DNA of 38,827 nucleotides from Candidatus Vogelbacteria bacterium (GTDB lineage Bacteria > Patescibacteriota > Minisyncoccia > Phycocordibacterales > JACOZG01), in the NCBI GenBank assembly GCA_016181465.1, contig JACOZG010000003.1, forward strand, positions 1 to 38,827. The letters run 5' to 3'. Below, one piece after another: positions 33,957-38,827 of the stretch. Both the position numbers and the translations under genes were made by a program. Positions within the stretch are counted from its first letter, which is position 1, and every line of letters begins with the position of its first letter. The notes under the pieces were generated by a model. It had not been told where the DNA came from and ran no database searches. It saw only the letters and a list, made by a program, of their open reading frames with translations.

Positions 33957-34061
33957 TTACGGTCGGTCCTCTCTTCTAAAAAAGAAAACTGCTAACAGGG
34001 CGAACAGGAAAAACGCGGCGCTGAACAACACATCGACGATGCCATATCGTCTATGATCCAT
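33957..34061 (-). CDS. Possible small membrane protein (34 aa) overlapping the pyrE 3' end
   Basis: MDHRRYGIVDVLFSAAFFLFALLAVFFFRREDRP*. Confidence 0.4.
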   Translation of the reverse strand: MDHRRYGIVDVLFSAAFFLFALLAVFFFRREDRP

Positions 34062-34725
34062 CCCTTTTTCTCCGTTCTAGAAATTCACGCCCCTTGCCAA
34101 CATCTGTGTTAATGGGTACACCGCGAGAGCACGGGCCGATACGCGAGCACTCCTCTTCATCCCACGAGTCGAGCGGCAGGTTGACGAGGGCTTCGAGCCG
34201 TCCGGTCCCCAGACCAATGGCCGCGGCCGTAACCCCGCCGCGATTCACGAGAGCGCCGAGACCGATGACGTCACCGCCGATCGCTCGCGTGGCCTCAACC
34301 ACTTTCTTGACCGAGCCACCGGTAGTGAGAACATCATCAACCACTAGAATCCTCTTCCTGTGCAGAAAACCGTGGAAGGGTGGACGAATAGTAATGATGT
34401 TGTTGAACTCGTCGTCTATAGCGGCACGGGTTTTATCAGCGTAGACGCTGATCACTTCTCGTCCCAACATCGTCGAGAGATGACTAGCTGTCCATTGGGA
34501 CAGAATGACTCCACCGACTGTTGGTCCAATCACTACTTGTATGTCTTCAACTGCGAACCGCTCGGCGATTGCGCGACAAAGGCGGGAAGTTGCCGCGGTG
34601 TGCGGATAGATAGCATCTTTGTTGACATACGCCTGGCCATGCCTGCCGGAAGTATAGACGATATGGCTGTCAGTGATAACTGCCCCGACTCTAGCCAGAA
34701 TATCGAGAACCTCTTGCTCGTTCAT
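34051..34725 (-). CDS. pyrE: Orotate phosphoribosyltransferase
   Basis: SGRHGQAYVNKDAIYP, RKRILVVDDVLTTGGSVKKVVEA PRPP motif; AAAGGAG SD. Confidence 0.95.
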   Translation of the reverse strand: MNEQEVLDILARVGAVITDSHIVYTSGRHGQAYVNKDAIYPHTAATSRLCRAIAERFAVEDIQVVIGPTVGGVILSQWTASHLSTMLGREVISVYADKTRAAIDDEFNNIITIRPPFHGFLHRKRILVVDDVLTTGGSVKKVVEATRAIGGDVIGLGALVNRGGVTAAAIGLGTGRLEALVNLPLDSWDEEECSRIGPCSRGVPINTDVGKGREFLERRKRDGS

Positions 34726-34742
34726 GAGCTCTCTTCTCCTTT

Positions 34743-35606
34743 CTACTTTGAACCCAAGATGTCAGTGATGGCGTTGTGGAGCTTCAACGTCTCGCGCCGG
34801 GCGGCTTCAGCGAAGTCCGCACCCTTCGAGGCGAAGATAATGCCGCGCGAGGAATTGATGATTATCCCCTGTCCGTGGCTGTCTTGCCCGGCCTTGATCG
34901 TGGCTTCCAAATCGCCACCCTGCGCGCCGATGCCCGGAATGAGAATCGGCATAACGCCGACAGTCGCTCGAACAGTTTTAAGCTCATGCGGGTATGTTGC
35001 ACCAACAACGAGACCGCAGTTGCCGTTCTTGTTCCAGTCCTTCGCGACTTTCGTGGCGACATAATGATAGAGCGGCATCGAACCATCGGGTGCCCAATCG
35101 GTTTCTACCTGCATATTCTGAAACTCGCCCGCGCCAGGATTGGAGGTGCGGCAGAGCACGAAGATGCCATTTTCCGATCGCGCGAGGAACGGCTCGAGCG
35201 CTTCGGCTCCGAGATACGGATGCACGGTGATCGCATCCACGCCAAGAAAATCAAAGGCCATTTCGACATAACCGTTGTTGGTGTTACCGATGTCCCCGCG
35301 TTTGGCGTCAAGAATCACCGGAACATCTGGCGCAACTTGATGAATCTAGAAGACCGTAATGCGAAGTGCTTGCAAGCCAGCCAAGCCCTGCGCCTCATAG
35401 AAAGCGCTGTTTGGCTTGAAAGCGCAAACAATGTCTTTAGTGACATCCACAATGTCCCGATTGAAATTAAAGATCGTTTGCTCGGGACTCTTGGATACTT
35501 GCGCCGCTTCCGGAATCTTTGACAACTCGCTGTCGAGTCCGACGCAGACAAATCGTCCCTGATCCCACTTGGCTTGAAGTAACTCTTGGAAATTTCGCTT
35601 GCTCAT
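34743..35606 (-). pseudogene. pyrF: Orotidine 5'-phosphate decarboxylase interrupted by in-frame TAG (35346-35348)
   Basis: FVCVGLDSELSKIP...LQALRITVF*IHQVAPDVPVILDAKRGDIGNTN...GVGAQGG-like GIGAQGGDLEA continues in the same frame after the stop. Confidence 0.9.
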
Positions 35607-35705
35607 TTCGACCTATCCTCTCTTCACAAAGACCAATGACAGCCAGACAATCCGGCTGATTTCGAAATCACTCTAGCAGAAAGCGTTAGAAAAAGCAAGC
35701 AAAAT

Positions 35706-35873
35706 CTACAACTTTGATTTAATTTTGTCCAAGAGCCAGAAACGAACTCCAAGAAATTCTAAGCCAACAAAAATCAGCCACGAACCCGGCGTGAAAGGCG
35801 TAATAAGAATCAATAGGCCGATGATGATGAAGAGAACCCCGATTGTTTTTTTGACCCTGATTTTTATATTCAT
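35706..35873 (-). CDS. Small membrane protein, PGPGW-like
   Basis: MNIKIRVKKTIGVLFIIIGLLILITPFTPGSWLIFVGLEFLGVRFWLLDKIKSKL; start reassigned to 35873. Confidence 0.6.
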   Translation of the reverse strand: MNIKIRVKKTIGVLFIIIGLLILITPFTPGSWLIFVGLEFLGVRFWLLDKIKSKL

Positions 35874-36005
35874 ATTGCCATTTTCCTCCGGTAAAAGAAT
35901 TTTCTTATTTCTTCGACAAGAACAATAGAAGCGGCAATCGGGATAATAATAAGCCATTCCGAAAACTCAAGCGGCACGGTGCGCAAAAATTTCTGCATGA
36001 GCGGA
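35870..36005 (-). pseudogene. Frameshifted C-terminal fragment of the P-type ATPase
   Basis: Other frame reads LAYNPLMQKFLRTVPLEFSEWLIIIPIAASIVLVEEIRKFFYRRKMAI*, typical of the C-terminus of Ca2+-type P-ATPases. Confidence 0.75.
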
Positions 36006-38411
36006 TTATAAGCCAAGATCATTTTCAAAATATTCTTTGAAAAGAAACAGCGTTCCGAGCATCATGGGGATAGCCATGACAAACATTCTCTGCGCCATCA
36101 GTTTGTCAACGAGGTATTTTTTAGGCCGCTCGAAGTTGCCGCGCAATAATCCTTCTTCTTTCGGCTCCATAGCCAGAGCCACATCAAGGAAGCCATCGGT
36201 AACAAAGTTCAGCCAAATAATCTGCGCCGGCGAAAGCGGGAGAGGATACCCTAAAAGAAGCGCGCCAGTGATGGTCAATGCTTCTCCCCAGCTTGTGGAA
36301 AAGAGATAGAGAATAACTTTTTTGATTGTTTTGTAAATGCTTCTGCCTTCTTCCACGGCTGACACAATGCTCCCGAAATTATCATCAAGAAGCACAATAT
36401 CCGAGGCCTCTTTTGCCACCTCGGTGCCAATCTTCCCCATTGCCACGCCAAGATCAGCGGCAACGAGTGAGGGAGCGTCGTTGACGCCGTCTCCGGTCAT
36501 GGCCACAATTTCCCCGCGCGCCTTATACGTCTTGATAATTCTCAATTTGTGTTCCGGCGTCACTCGCGCGAATACCGATGTTCCGGCTAATTTTTCGGAA
36601 AGCTCGCTGTCGGAAAAAGCGTCAATGTCTTGTCCTGTAAGAACAGTATCCCCATCTTGATAAATGCCGGCTTCTTTAGCGATGGCTTGGGCTGTAACTT
36701 TGTGATCTCCGGTGATCATTACCACTCGAATGCCGGCCGAAACCGCTTTTTGCATGGCGTCCGCTACTTCCGGCCGAAGCGCGTCTTTCAGGCCGAAAAA
36801 TCCCACAAAAGTAAGCGAGTTAATTTCTTCGGGTGCGAGTACTTCCGGCCCGTCGGTGGTTTCCGCTAATGCGACAACCCGCAATCCCTCTTGCGACATA
36901 GAAAGAAAAACTGATTCCAATCTTTGTTTCTCCTCTTTCGGCAAATGATGGCTTTTCTCGCCGCGCCATATTTCCTGCGAAAGACTCAAGATCATCTCCG
37001 GCGCGCCGACAACCGTCAGAAATTTTTGACCATCAGTTTTGTGAACCGTCGCGTGATACTTATGTTTGTAATCAAACGGGATTTCGCCGACCAACGGCGA
37101 CTCTCGTTCCAAATCGCCCTTGTGAAAACCGAGCTTCTGGGCAAACACCAACATTGCCGCTTCAGTCGGATCGCCGGTAACGCGCCAGACTTGCTCTTCT
37201 TCGCTAAACATAACGCGGGCGTTGGCGCAAAAAGCGGCAATCTTCCCCGCGAAAAGAAGTTCCGGGTGATTAACTGAATCAATCACATTCCCGTTTAATT
37301 GAATTTCTCCTTTTGGTTCATAGCCGACGCCTCCGATCTCAAAAAACTTTTCAGCTACGCCCGCCTCGCCGGCCGGCAGGTACACTTTCTGGATTACCAT
37401 CTCGTTTTTTGTAATAGTGCCTGTTTTATCCACGGCAATTACTCGGGCCTGGCCCAACGCTTCCACCGCCTGAAGCTTTTTGACCAAGGCGTTCCGCTTC
37501 GACATTCTCCAGACGCCAGTCGCGAGCACCAACGTCATCACGATCGGAAGCCCTTCGGGGATAATTGAGACGGAAAGCGAAACTACGGTCGCGAACATCT
37601 CCGACACCGATTTCCCCGAAACAATACCGAGCAGGAACAACAACGTACTGATACTGGCAACGGTAATAACGATAAGCCGTGAAAGATAACGGGTATTTGC
37701 CTTAAGAGGAATTTCGGTATCAATCGCCGCGATCTCCTTGGAAATTTTTCCGATCATTGTCTTGAGCCCAGTCGCAACTACGATGGCCTTGCCGTTTCCG
37801 GCAAGAATATGCGTGCCCTTGAAAACTATATTTTTCTGCTCTGCGGTTGGCAGATTATTCACTTCCAAAGTATCGGCAATTTTGTGCGTCGGCTCTGATT
37901 CGCCCGTAAGAGCCGCCTCGTCAACTTTAAGATTCGTAGCTACAATAAGGCGCGCGTCAGCCGGCGCTTTTTCGCCCTCCTGCAGAATAATGATGTCGCC
38001 GGGCACCACTTCGTTGTCAGGCACAATCAGCTCTTTTCCTTCGCGGAGAATGGTCGCTTTCGTCTCGGCGAATTTCTTGAGCGCCCGAAGCGTATTTTGC
38101 GCCCGACCCTCCTGAATGGTCCCGACAACGGCGTTAAAAAGAAGCACGGCAAGAATGATCGAGCCGTCGACAGTTTCTCCCATCGCCAAGACAATCATGC
38201 TTGCCGCAATAAGAATGTAAATCAGCGGACCTTGGAATTGACGCAGGAAAATAACCGGGAGGCTGTCCACCTTTCCTTCGGGAAGTTTATTGAGGCCGTA
38301 TTCTTTGAGACGTTCCTTTGCTTCTTCTCTCGTTAAGCCATGCTCACGCGAATGAAGTGCATCAAGAATTTCAGGAATTGCTTTGGTATGCCATAAAAGT
38401 TGTGGGGTCAT
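36006..38411 (-). CDS. Cation-transporting P-type ATPase (Ca2+-type), C-terminally disrupted
   Basis: DEAALTGESEP, VIAVDKTGTITKNEM, AMTGDGVNDAPSL; ORF ends prematurely at FENDLGL*. Confidence 0.93.
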   Translation of the reverse strand: MTPQLLWHTKAIPEILDALHSREHGLTREEAKERLKEYGLNKLPEGKVDSLPVIFLRQFQGPLIYILIAASMIVLAMGETVDGSIILAVLLFNAVVGTIQEGRAQNTLRALKKFAETKATILREGKELIVPDNEVVPGDIIILQEGEKAPADARLIVATNLKVDEAALTGESEPTHKIADTLEVNNLPTAEQKNIVFKGTHILAGNGKAIVVATGLKTMIGKISKEIAAIDTEIPLKANTRYLSRLIVITVASISTLLFLLGIVSGKSVSEMFATVVSLSVSIIPEGLPIVMTLVLATGVWRMSKRNALVKKLQAVEALGQARVIAVDKTGTITKNEMVIQKVYLPAGEAGVAEKFFEIGGVGYEPKGEIQLNGNVIDSVNHPELLFAGKIAAFCANARVMFSEEEQVWRVTGDPTEAAMLVFAQKLGFHKGDLERESPLVGEIPFDYKHKYHATVHKTDGQKFLTVVGAPEMILSLSQEIWRGEKSHHLPKEEKQRLESVFLSMSQEGLRVVALAETTDGPEVLAPEEINSLTFVGFFGLKDALRPEVADAMQKAVSAGIRVVMITGDHKVTAQAIAKEAGIYQDGDTVLTGQDIDAFSDSELSEKLAGTSVFARVTPEHKLRIIKTYKARGEIVAMTGDGVNDAPSLVAADLGVAMGKIGTEVAKEASDIVLLDDNFGSIVSAVEEGRSIYKTIKKVILYLFSTSWGEALTITGALLLGYPLPLSPAQIIWLNFVTDGFLDVALAMEPKEEGLLRGNFERPKKYLVDKLMAQRMFVMAIPMMLGTLFLFKEYFENDLGL

Positions 38412-38419
38412 AAAATTAT

Positions 38420-38493
38420 TGGTCGGGCTGCCGAGAATCGAACTCGGTCTGCATGCACCCCATGCATGCGTACTGCCGGTATACTACAGCCCG
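38420..38493 (-). tRNA. tRNA-Pro(GGG) with encoded CCA
   Basis: CGGGCTG/CAGCCCG acceptor, T-arm CCGAGTTCGATTCTCGG, anticodon loop ATGGGGT, 3' ACCA. Confidence 0.88.
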
Positions 38494-38512
38494 TTAGAAT
38501 GACATCATAAAG

Positions 38513-38547
38513 AAAAAAGCTCTCGGCGTAAATCAACCGAGAGCTTT
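38513..38547 (-). terminator. Rho-independent terminator for the edge gene
   Basis: Minus strand AAAGCTCTCGG-ttgatttacg-CCGAGAGCTTTTTT. Confidence 0.85.
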
Positions 38548-38575
38548 GGCTGGAAAAAGACCTGCTGTGTCCGTC

Positions 38576-38827
38576 TTAGTGGTAGAAATGAACACGGCGA
38601 TAGTGCTCGTGTCTGCCGTGGACATGAACCACCCGCGCGGCCGGATAGTAGCGGTGGTAAGAGCGATACACCACTGGCCGATAACCGTACACTACCGGAT
38701 TTACCACTTCCACCACCGGGTAGATGTAACTCGTCGGGACGACCGCAACCGGCAGAGCGATCGGCTCGTACCTGGTTTCGCGCTCCACCACTTGATCCTC
38801 TTGTCCGGATGCTCCGGCCGCGAACCG
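38576..38827 (-). CDS. His/Tyr/Arg-rich secreted protein, 5' end beyond the window
   Basis: Frame remains open to the window edge (RFAAGASGQEDQVVERETRYEP...RYYPAARVVHVHGRHEHYRRVHFYH*). Confidence 0.5.
   Translation of the reverse strand, partial: RFAAGASGQEDQVVERETRYEPIALPVAVVPTSYIYPVVEVVNPVVYGYRPVVYRSYHRYYPAARVVHVHGRHEHYRRVHFYH

Noticed and set aside
38455-38475. Long palindrome GCATGCA-TGGGG-TGCATGC
   Set aside because: It is the anticodon arm of tRNA-Pro(GGG).

Overview
The window looks like a chromosomal segment from a Patescibacteria/CPR (Parcubacteria-like) genome; this is inferred from gene content and was not searched. Most of it is compact and minus-strand. From left to right it contains: a standalone Clp-N protein and a PaaX-like regulator; rnhA (disrupted) and recJ; a HIT protein; an ACP-like protein; pgk (frameshifted) and tpiA. 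These are followed by a type IV pilus cluster (PilX-like, three pilin-like, PilC, PilB), two tandem adhesin-like genes, an island with an IS200/RAYT-type Y1 transposase and a RelBE-like TA, and a large secreted protein. The right half has a HEPN/MNT TA, nusA, ppa, clpP, rny, a second RelE-type TA, a Fic protein, HU, alr-murD-nagZ with an embedded tRNA-Gly, VKOR, pyrE, pyrF (in-frame amber), a P-type ATPase with a disrupted C-terminus, and tRNA-Pro. The most interesting signal is a set of near-perfect palindromes. Some surround the Y1 transposase and TA genes. Others sit in-frame inside essential coding sequences: two in nusA encoding sister peptides KVKPSTEGLTL and KVEPSTEGSTL, one in recJ, and one in the transposase gene itself. 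This resembles the Rickettsia palindromic elements and suggests a protein-invading palindromic element, possibly mobilised by a RAYT-like enzyme. Other notable signals are tRNA genes 2 and 8 nt upstream of SD-less start codons, apparently leaderless promoters with a recurrent extended -10 (TGGTATxAT), a palindromic operator shared by paaX-like and clpN, and a 99-bp identical module with the same frame offset in two adhesin paralogs. All calls come from reading the sequence; nothing was run against databases.
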